The notes beneath the pieces were generated by a model. That model did not search any database. It saw only the letters and a program-made list of their open reading frames with translations, and was not told where the DNA came from. Positions 1 to 13,000 of a DNA stretch of 64,000 nt are shown piece after piece. Source of the DNA: Tanypteryx hageni (taxonomy: Eukaryota > Arthropoda > Insecta > Odonata > Petaluridae). The first letter of the stretch is position 1. Every line of letters begins with the position of its first letter. Position numbers and translations under genes: made by a program. Location: the NCBI GenBank assembly GCA_028673005.1, contig CM054112.1, positions 192,127,518-192,191,517 of the forward strand, given 5' to 3'.

Positions 1-751
1 TATACACAGGAAACTATGATATTTGAAAAATTAATTCTTTGACTTGTAAAGCTAATAATAGAATAGAATAATAGAATAATTTCAGCAGATAAAACCATTT
101 CTCAAGTCTTCTTTTGTCATTATTTTTGACACTTTTACAGAAAACACATTATACGCTATATTTTTTTTATTTTAATATAAAAAAGGTTGACTTTTTTTTA
201 CATGTCACATCACCTGTTAATAATATTTAATAAAAATATGTCTAAAAATACCAATGGAGAGAGCACACTTCATGAAGATGAACATTTATAAAATTACAGT
301 GCATGAAATCAACATGTATTGCCACCACAATACATCCACACATAAATTGCAAAATGGAATTTTTTCATGAACACAGCTATATACAAAAATATAAGGAGAG
401 CAACGGTCAAGTTAGCTCAGCAAAATAATGAAAGAGATCCGGTTCTATAACAAGAAGCATCACTTAATCAATAACATTATCACACATTTGAATCAAGCAG
501 CTAGCAAAACTGCAGCTCTACATCTAGATTAATTTTAATTACTTCTCTCTTGCAAGCGAAAGTAAAAAGGAACCTGAGATTTAAACTGATCAAATAAGAA
601 AGGAACCAGAAAACATTCACGTGCTCCAACACAATTTAATACTTGCTATTCTTTTCTAAATGATACAACATTGTTCTTACAGATGTCAAAATAGCAACAG
701 ATCAAAAATTAAATTCGCATTCTTTCCCCTAATCACAAATGTTTCAAAATT
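1..751. other. Sequence downstream of the MSH6 stop
   Basis: AT-rich sequence without coding potential. It should hold the MSH6 3' untranslated region on the minus strand. A short AATAG-type repetition is visible near 55-85. No other gene is seen. Confidence 0.6.
166..171 (-). promoter_or_regulatory. Candidate MSH6 polyadenylation signal AATAAA
   Basis: TTTATT on the plus strand is AATAAA in gene sense, about 580 nt after the stop codon. Such hexamers are common by chance in DNA this AT-rich. Confidence 0.25.
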
Positions 752-1048
752 TTAATGCACAGCAACAAGAGATTTGAGAAATTTCTCTTTCCAGTTTCCA
801 TCTTCATCATTTAAAGCAAAAAGTGCCTTGAATGCTCTCCTCTTATTTGCCTTGCTTTCCATTTCCTTAGCAGCCCTCCATGCAGAGGTAACAACAGACT
901 TAGGAATTCCAGCCAATCGAGCAGCATGAAATCCATGAGACTTGGGGCAAGCTCCAGGAGTGAAACGGTAGAGGAATGTCACTCGGTCTTGTCCACCTTC
1001 TTCGTCATCACTTTCATCATCAACATCATCTGTTTCTACCATGCAAGC
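752..1048 (-). CDS. MSH6: MSH6 terminal exon with stop codon
   Basis: 98 codons plus TAA (752-754). Begins [11 protein letters not shown] with an acidic loop, then [20 protein letters not shown] and [20 protein letters not shown], matching human [20 protein letters not shown]. The C-terminal helix-turn-helix supports dimerisation with MSH2. Confidence 0.96.
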   Translation of the reverse strand, partial: ACMVETDDVDDESDDEEGGQDRVTFLYRFTPGACPKSHGFHAARLAGIPKSVVTSAWRAAKEMESKANKRRAFKALFALNDEDGNWKEKFLKSLVAVH

Positions 1049-4000
1049 CTGAATAAAAATGTATCATAAGATGAAATACATTCTCTCAAATTAACATAGA
1101 TCAGTATTACTTAATAATTATTTGATATGATATTTTTGAGTTTACAGATAGCTTATCTGAATGAATTTTTTATATAAAACCAAAATAGTATAAATTTTGA
1201 GTGTTTTATTATCTCATTAAGAGGGATTTAACCAATATTTATATTTTTACTCATGGTTAAAAGTGAAATTTTTTTACTGGTTTCTACTCTTTCCATTTAA
1301 TATTTTTTATTTCAGGAATCAAAAATAAATTATTACTTAAATTTAACTTAAATACCTTTGACTTTACTTCTAAAACAATTATGATTACATTTTTGAAAAT
1401 TTATATGACGTTTTAAGCAAAGCTTGGTTTGATGTTTACATTTCTTGTTAATTGACCTCTTGGATTATTATAAAAACTTGGTTTGAATGAATTAGTTGCA
1501 ATTATAAAAAATCTATAAATTACTAAAATTCAAGTTGTGGTGGATGTGGCATATGTGTTGGCAGAGATATCAACTAACTGATCAGCTGATTCAGCCTGCA
1601 TCACAAAGTAAATTAGATGCCAAAGAAACCATATTAGCAGAGGGGAGAAAAGGAATTTAACTTCTCCAGTTTAAAAATTAACTTTCTACTACAATATTTT
1701 TCAAACATTTTGATATACAACCCAATGGAAAACAGCATTGACCTTTGGTTCAGAACTTTCGTAAACAATAGAATCAGAAAAAATCATTTCCCTAATAGAT
1801 GAAGTTTGTTCTCTGCATGCTTTCACATCTTTCAGCTGTTTATGAAGTGATTGCTCGCATTGTTTTTATGATCCCTGACACGACACCCTGCCTAATTTGT
1901 TCTGGGACCCAGAACTGACTTGAAACTCATTCTTGGAAAAACACTATTTTTATATTAAGGGATTAAATAAAAAAAACCTGATGTGGCCACCACATGACTT
2001 TTTCCATACCTGTAATATTTCTAAAAATTCCAAATAGGTTAAATGATAATAAATATTTGAAGAAACTGAGAAAAATTCAGACTTTACAAAGAACAGAAAT
2101 AAACTCAAACCGTAGCCTTCTGATATTGGATATAGCCATGAAGCTCCAATAATAAGATATAAAAAGGAGTGTTACTAAGACATAACTAAGTGTAAAGTGT
2201 TTACAATAGTCGCCGGTAGGTGGTGTGGTGGTGGCAGCTAAAAAATTAGTTTTTAAAATATCTCTTAGGCAATGCATTATATGGGAAGATTGTAGAAAAT
2301 TAAAATATCTACAACTTTTATTCCTGTCAACTTTTACAATGATCAAGTATTAAAGCAAATATTAAAAAAACGGATAAGTGACAAGAGTAAACACCCACTT
2401 TCAGTTGGCCAATTTTAACCAAAAACTTATCACTCTTGGCATTTTCATAGAAATGTCAAATATAAAATTTCGCATTGATCTGATTAATACTTTTTGAGTT
2501 AGAGCACCCACAAAATTCCTATCATATACACACAGACATCATCGAGAGACATGTTCAGGGGACTTCAAAACATGTATTTATCTCAAAATCAATTTTTTTC
2601 ACGAAAACAACTTCCCCTATACTATGTATGGCAAAAGTAAAAATATTAATATAGGCAAAGGAAGAAACAAAATATTATTTCTACTTGCCATGTGTCCTAA
2701 AGATACACCAGGCCATTTGCCAAATTCAGTCACAAGACTGTGATAATGAGTAGAGAAGAGAGTGCGACATCCTAAGCTTGCCAACTCTTTTACTACAGAT
2801 GCAGCGATAGCAGTACCATCATATGTTGATGTCCCTCGTCCTAAAAAACATTTGTACAAAACATTTATCAAAAATACTTTCAATTGAAATGTTCACAATA
2901 TAAATAATTTTATAAAGCAAATTTCAGTAAAAAATTTAAAAACTAAATAAAATGATTGATAAATGCATTTAATGCAAGAATTATTTATATACCAAGTTCA
3001 TCCATGAGTACAAGGGAGTGAGCAGTAGCATGTCGCAAAATAGCAGCTGTCTCGCTCATTTCCACGCAAAATGTTGATTCTCCATGCTGTATACGATCAC
3101 TGGCACCCAATCTCGTAAAGATTCGATCTACTGGAGTCAACTGGCAAAACGATGCAGGTACATAACATCCCTAATGGATAAAATACAACACTTAGCAAAA
3201 ATTCGACATGCCCTATGGGTAACAGTAAATACTTTCCAATTCCTACGGTCATGTAGAAAATAACATTTAACATGTAAAAAAGAAGTATATTCAATGAAAA
3301 TTTTCACTTGAGCCTTTTAAGAAATGCTGCACTTTAATGATCACTGCAGAAACTGTTAAATATACTAACAGAAACAGTGGTGAGGCGAGATTACTGAAAT
3401 AGGGGAAGCTGTTCTACACCAACATGCAAAAAAAGCAAAATATAATGTTATAAAATGTAAAAGTACCTCATTTTTATTGCTTCAGTCATCAGCTCAGAAA
3501 TTGATGCAATAATGTCATTTTGGATGTCAATGGACAGTCCTGAAAAAACTAGATCTCTCAAGGTGATTTCTTAAGTCACTGTCTAACTCTCCGAGTTCAT
3601 GTATCAGTTCACAATAAGTCCACCTATTTAAAGAGCTCTTTGATTCATTGTGGCCCCGAAAAGCAAGGCCTTGTTTTCCCAGAAAACAAGCAACTTTAAT
3701 TAGGCGACTAAGAATTTCTGTTCTTCTTTATATTTTCATTGTTTTTCTACCGATAGACAAAACTTTTCATCCAGACTGAACTCAATATGAATCTTTCCGA
3801 ATTGCTTCAGCTGCTTGAGTGACACAATACAATTTTGAGACAGTTTGTCTCTCTCTTGCGCCTTGGAAAAATTGTTTAAATCTTCAAAACCAGTCCTACT
3901 CCAAACACTTTTTTCTGAAGAAAACAAAAGGCAAGACCAGCAAAACAGTTTCTTTAGTTTTCTGCAGCCACATCACAGAGCCATAAAGATTTTCATGAGT

Positions 4001-7000
4001 GTCACATAAAAGACTTTTGGTCTTCAAGTCTGTTAGTATTTGTTTTGGTCTGCCGCTTTCGATTATTTGCAATTTATCTTGATAAGAAAATGCCCTGAAC
4101 GATTAATTGAGTACCTTTTCAATGGAAGAGTTGCATTCCTGTCGAAACATGCCATTCGGTTTATTGCACTGTTTGGTAGCACATATTGTTGTGAACAACT
4201 TTTTTCACTTATGAAAAATGTAAAGTCAAAGTCGAGGTCATTATTGACAGACGAACATTTATGCAATGTACTTCATATTTCCACGTCAAGTGTACAGGGG
4301 GACATTGATTTTTGTGCAAGCAAAAACAATGTCAAATATCTCACTAAATCCTTGTAATTGTAATTTGCCCATTTGTATATTAAATACATAATAATCTTTG
4401 TGAATTTTATTCTCTGAACTTCAATAATTTTAATAATAAAAAAGAAAACATCAAGTGTAAATGATAGTCTTGAATGGTATAGACATCGGTCCGCATAATC
4501 GAATCCCTAACAAAAAAAGGTCATACGTTTTGGCCTGAAGGGGACTGAAAATTTCTAAATGTGGCCCTTCACTGAAAAAGGTTGGACAACCCTGCCCTAG
4601 ACCAATGCCCATGTGGCCTCCCCCTTAAGACAACTATGTGTATTTCACTTTTTCAATATACTACCATGAAAATATAATTTTTTTAAGACCTGTTTAAGTA
4701 CATTTTAAAAAGACAATTTAAATAATATACAAAACAATCTTTTAGAAATCAGTATTGCAATGAAATGAATTTTTTTATTGTTGAGTACTGCACATTTCAC
4801 CCTTAGAATAAATCACTCTTACCATTTGAGCCATAATTACAATCAACCCAACTTGGCGCATGAGGGTAGACTTTCCTCCCATGTTTGGACCAGTAACTAA
4901 GATTAGATTTGCATCTTTCTCTTCTTCCTTGTCATCTTCTTTGTCAATTGGCTTTGGCCCAATTAAGGTGTCATTAGGTACGAAACCACCTGTGACCAAG
5001 ATGCATGGATGCCTTCCCTCTTTGATCTCAATAAATGGCTGGGCATATCATTGTGACAAAAAAGAATAAAAGAATTTATTATAAAATACATGTTCACAAC
5101 AAAAAAGACGACTTCTAAATCAACTAAAATTAAGTAAAAATTTTTTATCTCGATTTCATTAATAACATTATCTTAAAAATTAATTATTAGGATTTGAAAA
5201 ATATATAAATAAATTGACTTGGGGAAAAATATTTTGGATACAGGTTGATGTAAATCCTTCAAATTACCTTTTGGTGATCGGAAGGCTGTAAAAACTCTGG
5301 AACACATGGATCTCCTTCTAAGCTACGTGCATGTTCAGCCAATGAAAGCAGTACATCTAATGTAGATATGCATTCTACAGCTCTGACCCAATGCTCATTG
5401 CTTTGAAAAGAAGGTTTTAAGATCATTACTTCAAAAAAAATTTATTAAATAAGTATTAGTACAAAACTTTTATATATTTGTATAAGAATAAAACAAAATG
5501 TATTATAAATAATTTTCAATGCTTTTTTCACAACAACATTTATCTTATATTTACTTATCAGTGTGGCAAACTGCTTCAGCCATAAAAAAACTAACAATGA
5601 TATATTTACTTTATCAACAAAAGCAATGAAAACAACTTACTGACAGCTAAACTGGGCAAAAATCTTTCTGCTAAGATCACGAATAGCAGCTGCTTTCCTA
5701 TCTTCTGCAGCCATCATTCGGCTCAGCAGTTCCTTTCATCAAGAAAAATAAATAATGTAATTTCAAAGCACACAAATTTTTATGAATGCACCTAATTATA
5801 TTTCTTGCAGTACATAAACTAGCAAAAATAAGTAATACCTAATTTATAATAATGGGCATACCTTGCCTTCTTCAGTATAATAACGTTTAAAACCTTTGCG
5901 TTGGGACTGTAAAGCATGATCATCTATTGCATGTTTGCATGCATGGTCTGGAACTTCAATTTGGTAACGTTTGCGATCTGTTCCAAAATATGTCACCTAA
6001 AATAAAAATTTATGAATTTAAAAGTTAGTCTACTTTTGATTAGATTCAAATGTTGTACTCTTTGAATTTCTGTTAACTCAGCTAATATCTTTTGAACAAT
6101 TTAACCTTGCTGCACTAATAAAACCGAGCAAACTTAAAGTAAGAACATACAACATTTTTTGAGAAAAAATAAGCTATTTTAGGAGATATATGACATTTGT
6201 AACATAAATGGAAAAAGTAAATTGTTACTTCACCTTGCAGCCAAACAGTTTACGCTGCTCTTTAAGGTGCTCTTCCAATTCCTTTTCTATTTCTGAAATA
6301 TCTTCAAGAGCTGAATCATATTCAGGATCTACCCCTTTTATCGGAATAATTCGACCTTCCTGCTTTGCTATGTTGTGATCAAAAGCCTCCTGTAAGTAAA
6401 TGTGTTGAGTATTTTATGTACTCAATGCCTAACAAGTCAAAATGTAAAAATATTCCTTGAGAGATTATTTGCTTTGGTGTAAGTCATCATGATAAAAGAT
6501 AGATTAAGAAGAATTCATGAAGTTTTCATAGAACATTTTTCCTTAGGTAAATTATTTTGCCATAATAATTTCAAATAAATCTTTTATTAATGCTATTCAA
6601 CAAACATATATGACAAAATAATCAATTTAGAAGAAATACTAAAGATTTATTTTCTAAAAATACATATATTCATTAAAGATAATCAGATAATTGTATCATC
6701 AAAGAAAAACAACATAAAGAAACCATAACAAGAGAATGACACAAATCACATGCATTATTTGAACTCTTTTTCATATTAAGTTGACATTCTAGGGAAGGAG
6801 TCTTGAATTTAATTCTCATGTTTGGTCAGAACAGATTTCATTTAACTTTCAGTCCATATATAACCTAAATGAGGGATGCATAATCCTAACTATTATGCAG
6901 GATAAAATTGACCTTAAGAGAAACAACAAGGCCTCTAATCCTTCTTGGATAAATAGATCAGATTGAAAGCATATGAAAAGTTAAGAAATCAAACAGTGAA

Positions 7001-10000
7001 GGGCTGTCGGAGATAACAGCATGAAATGAATTCAGTAGATTTTTTCATATACAAAGACCGAAAATCAAATTCGAAACCAGTAATGATAGAAGTCCCAGCT
7101 GCATTACATGTTGTGTACCAAATAAATATTGCCTAAGTTATGCACAACAACAAATAATAACATTATCCACCCACAAATTTCTTATTTCACTTATTTTACT
7201 GTCAAAAATAAAAATACTACGATTGATCAATCAATGAATTATAAATAATTTCTACATTCTAATACAATATTATCATAATACCAGTGTAATTGCCAAACAA
7301 ATGACGGGTATGCGTGAATTAAGCATTAAGTTAAAATTGAAATAAAAATTAATGAAACCAACTTTTATAGGAACTAAAAAGTAAGCAATTAATATAAAAT
7401 TCACATAATTGGGTGTTCCAGAGAGTAAAAATAGTTTTGGGTGAATAGAAATTGTATGACAAAGAAATAAATTATTCTTATATGCCTAAAATTATTTTTA
7501 ATTTATGGAACAATTAATTTTGTCCCCGTCACTCTTCCTTTCTTTCTTCTTCTCTTGTATTAAAGCATTCAAAGCATGCATTCCTTACACAGACAGTATA
7601 AGAATTAAGGCGCCAATTCAATCTTGAGGTTTAACAATGACATGGTCGGCAAAGCAACATATCGTTAAAAAGTTAAAATTTTTCCAATAAATATGATTTA
7701 AACATAGAACTTGAGCAATTTTTTATTGCAGACAAAATGTGACGATAAGAGTAAGAAACGTTATTTATTATTCTTTAAAATGGTACAGGTCCAAAGATCT
7801 TAGGTCAATTCTTTCTAATTTTAATTTGCAAAAGAGTAATAATAATAATAATTTTATTCGTCCAAGTGATCTGTTAATACAAATATAGGATAAGTCAATG
7901 ATTATATATATATACACACACACACTAGTAGTTGGTGCTTGCATACTGCAAGCATTTCATCTCACATTAAAAGAACATTCATTTTTCATACAGAAATTTC
8001 AACATTACAAATGGTCTTTTAATTCTAAAGATTTCATTTCTGCAGCGATTTTCGTTTTTCCCACATGTAAGAATAATAGTTTAAAACAATCTCCAAATGT
8101 CGCAATTTTAAAAATTTACACTTTCTTCATTATAAGGTTCTAATGCTACACATTTTAGCCAAATTTTAAAGTTGTAGCACTTATAGAAATAAAATAATAT
8201 TTTTCTAATTGTTTAAATTTAAATAAGTTTTAACGGCCGCCGCGATTCATATATGGTAAAATTGAAATGTTTATTTGTGCAAATTCACTACTCTGTAAAT
8301 AATTTGAAAATTTCAGCTTCCTAGCTCATCCCATAGTACCTAAACAGCTATCTATTTGTTTAAACTTGAAGAATTTTTAACTGCCAAACAAATTAAAATA
8401 TCAAAATTTGTATAATACCTATTTCGTTTTTTTAAGAATTCTACTTATAAAAAAAATTTCAACTCCGTGGCACATTTGGAAATATATAAACCTTGAAAAT
8501 TTGTTTAAACAATTGCGAATTTTTAGCGGCCGCATTGTTGCACTTTTTCAAGATTTTCGTTTTTTCTAGTCGGTTTTACACAAAATCCTACCTAAGAAAA
8601 AAATTACGAATCTCCAGCACATCTGGAAGTGCCTAAACATTAGTATCCTCCTGTTATCATTATATATCGACGACCTTCAGATAAAATAAGACTTCTCACC
8701 TAAGTGACATGAGTTCGACTCCAGAAATTCCGAAAGTTGCGTTTTTTCCCATAAGAAAAGCATTGCGCCATTTTTGTAAATTAATTATGGGCACTTGCCG
8801 GTAAGATAGAAAGATGAAATTTTCAGTGTTGCTAGATGGCCGCAATATCTATTAGGAATTATTGTCACTTTAACTTAGTGTCTTGGGTTCGACTCCCGAG
8901 ACCCCAGAATATCTCCCATAAGTTAGCATGGGAAAAGGTTTTCCCAGTGTGTAGACCAATCTAATAGGTTTAAGAAGCTGAAATTTTGCAGGTTTATAGA
9001 ACATTTGTCATAACCAATTATAAAAGTCGAAATTTTTAAAATTGTAAATTTTAGGGGTTGTTTTAACCCCATTCGATCATTAAATTTTAATAATTTTTTT
9101 TGTACTACGGAATGAGCTAGGAAGCTGCAATTTTCAAATTATTTACAGAACAGTGCATTTGCACAAATAAACATTTCAATCTCTCCATATATATATATTG
9201 CGGCAACCGTTAAAAATGTTTAAATTTTAAACATATAGAAAAATATTATTTTACTTCTAGAAGTGCTACAACTTTAAAATTTGGCTCAAATGTGTAGCAT
9301 CAGTACCCCAATAATGGAGAAAGTGTAAAATGTTTAAAATTGCAAGATTTGGGGATTGTTTTAAACTATTATTTTAACATTTGGGAAAAACGAAAATCGC
9401 TGCGGAGGTGAAATCTTTAGAATTAATAGAATATTTGTAATGATGAAATATCAGTCTGAAAAATTAATGTTTTTTCAAGGTGAGATGAAATGCTTGCAGT
9501 ATGCAAGCACCAACTACTAGTATGTTATATCCTCCTCCTCATCCTCTGTAAGGAACGTCTATATAGAATGATATACACACACAGATATTCATAAAAATGC
9601 AGGAATGTCACAATAAAACATACAAAGTTAGTCATGATCTAGTTATACAAAAATTCATCAGTTGAGTAAAAACAGCCTTTTACTCCTTAAGTTTATGCTT
9701 AAAGGATCTGTTTTTTGACTCTTTTTTTAGCATAGCAGGGAGCTTATTGAAGAATATTGATCCAGCATAAATTGGACTGTTAGCACACATTTTCAAGGTC
9801 TGTGACGAGAGGTGACAATCCTGTTTACTTCTCATATTATGATCATGTATATCCAAATTAGATTTTAAATTAAGAATTGATGCATTATTTTTAATAAACA
9901 GAATTGAGTAAAAAATGTATACACTAGGGACAGTGAGAATGTTGAGGTTTTTAAATAAGTTACGGCAACTATCTCGACTTTTTGCCACGGCTAAGATTCT

Positions 10001-13000
10001 TACAGCCCACTTTTGGAGTTGAAACAAACGTAGGGAATGGTGAGAGTGACCCCATACCATAATGCCATATTTTAGATGGCAATAAATATAGGCATAGTAT
10101 ATTGTAAGTGCTGTGTGTAGGTTAGTGATCTGCATCACTCTTTTGAGGAGGAAGCATCCTACACTAACTTTCTTGCATGTGGCATCAATATGTGCTTCCC
10201 AGTTTAGTGTTTCACTTAAATGAACTCCTAAAAATTTTACAACTGCCGAATTCTCCAGAGAATTGTCTGAAACTTTTAACCAAGGAGTTTGAGTTATTAT
10301 CTTTTGGGAGGGTTGAAATTGTATGAATGTGGATTTGTTATTATTTAAGAAGACCTTGTTTTTGATGCACCAATTTTCTATTTCACTTATTGCATTTTGT
10401 GGGCTGAAGGAATCACAGGGGTTTATCAGTAGATGGTTAGTATCATCAGCAAACATTTATAGATCACTTCCTTGAAGGTAGGAGGGGAGATCATTAATGA
10501 ATAGTAGGAATAACAAAGGTCCAAGAATTAACCCTTGAGGGATGCCTCTAGTAACACAGTGGAGTTCAGAGGAAATTTTACAATTATCAGCTTCAGAGTA
10601 GATTGTTACAGCTTGTTGCCTGTCAGTGAGAAAAGATTCTATCCATTTATTAGCTAGTCCAGAGATCCCATAAGACCTAAGTTTGCTTAGGAGAATTTTA
10701 TGGTCGATGGAATCAAAAGCCTTTGATAGGTCATAAAAAATCCCAATAACATTATTTCGATTATTCAATCCATCTAGCACAGCATGGACAAACTTTGCTA
10801 TGGCAGTTTCGGGGATCTACCTTTGCAAAATCCATATTGGTATTCGGAAAGAATATTATGCTTGTCCAAGAATGAGGTAATTCTGTTATACATAATGCTT
10901 TCAAGGATTTTGGAGAAGACAGATAAGGTGGAAATTGGTCTAGAGTTCTCCATAGTGCAGGTGTTACCTTTTTTAAAAGCCTGTTAGTCGAAAATCGATT
11001 TTTACATGATATCTGATGGGAAAATGCACCCCCTCCATGCAAAAAGCAAAATTCTGGCCCCGAGGTGCACATCCTCATGGTCCCACTAGTAAGTGAACCA
11101 AGTTTAAAGTCTCTAAGTTTCTTGGTTTTCGAGAAATGCTGTCCATACACACTTTGCCTTTTATTATTAGAGATTATTGTTAGCAGCACCTATACAAATG
11201 CTATGTTCTCTTTCTCCATTTCTGCTCATTCCCATTCTATTTCCTCCCTCTAACTACTTAATAGATTCAGTAAATGTGATATAGCCGTGCATAAAAGTCT
11301 GATCTGTAATAAGGCACTAAAATGTTGGATTTATTAAGCATGAATATGAGGCCAAGAATAGCATTCAACAATTGGGGCAACAATGTCTCAACATAAATAA
11401 AATGCGTGAAAATCTGAAAAAATCGTGTTAAAACGTAATTTTTGGAGATTTACATTTTTTTTGCATAACTATTGTAAGCTAAATAATTCATCCTTCAGAT
11501 ATTTTAAAAAGGTTAACGAAAAAGAAATGGCTTTTTGCAAGTTTCATAAATGTGATGCAAATTTATAACTCCAGTAAATTATAAGTTACACTGCAAAAAT
11601 AACAATAAAAACGATTTTAATTATTAAAAATTTGGGCGACCTCAGTATCGAACTGGGAACTTGGGGAACATTGGCATTAACATTCAAAACACACTTACCT
11701 TAAGCATTGAGATGACAATACAATCTCAAGGTTTAACAATAACACAGTGGGCAAGGCAACGACGTTAAAAAGCTTAAATTTTACTATAAATATGACTTAA
11801 ATGTATAATTTAAGTGATTTCAAATTGTAAGCGAAATGTGACGATAGGATTAACAAATGTTATTTATTTTTCTTTAAAATGGCCCAGGTCCAAAGATTGT
11901 ACATCAATTCTTTCTTATTTTAATATGCAAAAGATTAAAAGCCTGTAAGCCGAAAAATCGATTTTTACATGTAATCTTATGGAAAAGAGAAATTATCTCC
12001 TGGAGTTGAACCCGGGTCTTTTTTGTGGATTTTTTTTCATAAATGGCTTTTGCTATAAGAATCAAACATTCCTAACAAATTTCAACTTTCTATCTAGTCG
12101 GGAAATTTGTCAAAACACGCCAAAAAGATCGCAAATGAGCTTCAGATTTCACTCAATACGAATCATAGTAGTTTCGGTGGACAGACCAATGGACAGATGA
12201 ACAGAATAAGGCTATTATGTATATAATATGACACTTGCATATAATATTTTACCATTTCATTTATAAAGTGAGAAACATTAAATGTTAACATGTAAATAAT
12301 AAATTAAAACAAAGAAACATAAAACTGAATCATGGGCATCCGCTGGAACTTTTAAAGGGGGGTGATAAGGCAAGCTCCCACAATATTTTCAGGGGAGCAA
12401 GGGGATAGGAAAGCTCCCACAGTCGGGTTTGGTGGGCTTAATATTTTAGTGGTTTGTTTCAAGTATATTGCAGGGAGCCCGTGTGATGAATTAACATGCA
12501 ACGAATTTAAGCATGACAAATTAATGCACGATCGATTGACCACGATGTGTTAACGGTATACGACTTCGTACTCGAATTTAATACCTCAGAAAAATGACTG
12601 CATTAATCCCATGACCTAATCATACATCCAAGGCTCTTGACACAGGCCTGAACCAGAGAGGGGCAACTGCCCCTCCTCTCCCCCAGCAGACACCCATGAA
12701 CTGAACAAATACTCATATAAAAATAATTTCTTACCTGAAATTATATTCAGCACTTGCTGTACTTGATGTGTTGTTATAAGGGAGAAGAATAATTTTTGGC
12801 AGGAGGATGATGGGCTGTTATAGGAAGACTTTGAAATTGATTTAGCTGGAGATTTAGGTGAGGTTGCAGCAATTGTAAACTTTTTTGAAGAACTTGTTAA
12901 AAAAAAGTTGAATGGAGGCCGCCTTCCTCTTAGCATCATACAGCACTTTGTAACAAGCCATTCTTCTGTGAAAAGTTCTACCTACAGAGCTTCATTTAAC

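Larger units (their letters stand above)
7838..10973 (-). mobile_element. 5'-truncated non-LTR retrotransposon, split by element X
   Basis: On the minus strand a broken reverse transcriptase (9680-10973) is followed by a 3' untranslated region and a (TTA)n tail that reads (TAA)n at 7840-7856 on the plus strand. Element X (7918-9575) sits inside the 3' UTR between TATACACACACA-type microsatellites. The 5' end is truncated inside the RT domain, next to a possible AAAAG target duplication. Confidence 0.78.

Noticed and set aside
2681..2686. GT donor 4 nt into the last MSH6 intron
   Set aside because: It shifts the frame and gives an early TGA; the GC donor restores the conserved protein.
4595..4602. 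CCCTAGAC as an 8-bp hAT target duplication
   Set aside because: No matching copy was found at a left border between 3170 and 4000.
4860..5069. Plus-strand open frame over the Walker A exon
   Set aside because: It is the antisense shadow of a well-supported MSH6 exon.
12341..12660. Terminal repeats of the Tigger relic at 12.9-13.8 kb
   Set aside because: GGGGAGC-type motifs and an open frame on both strands were seen, but no sequence matches the presumed other end near 14093.
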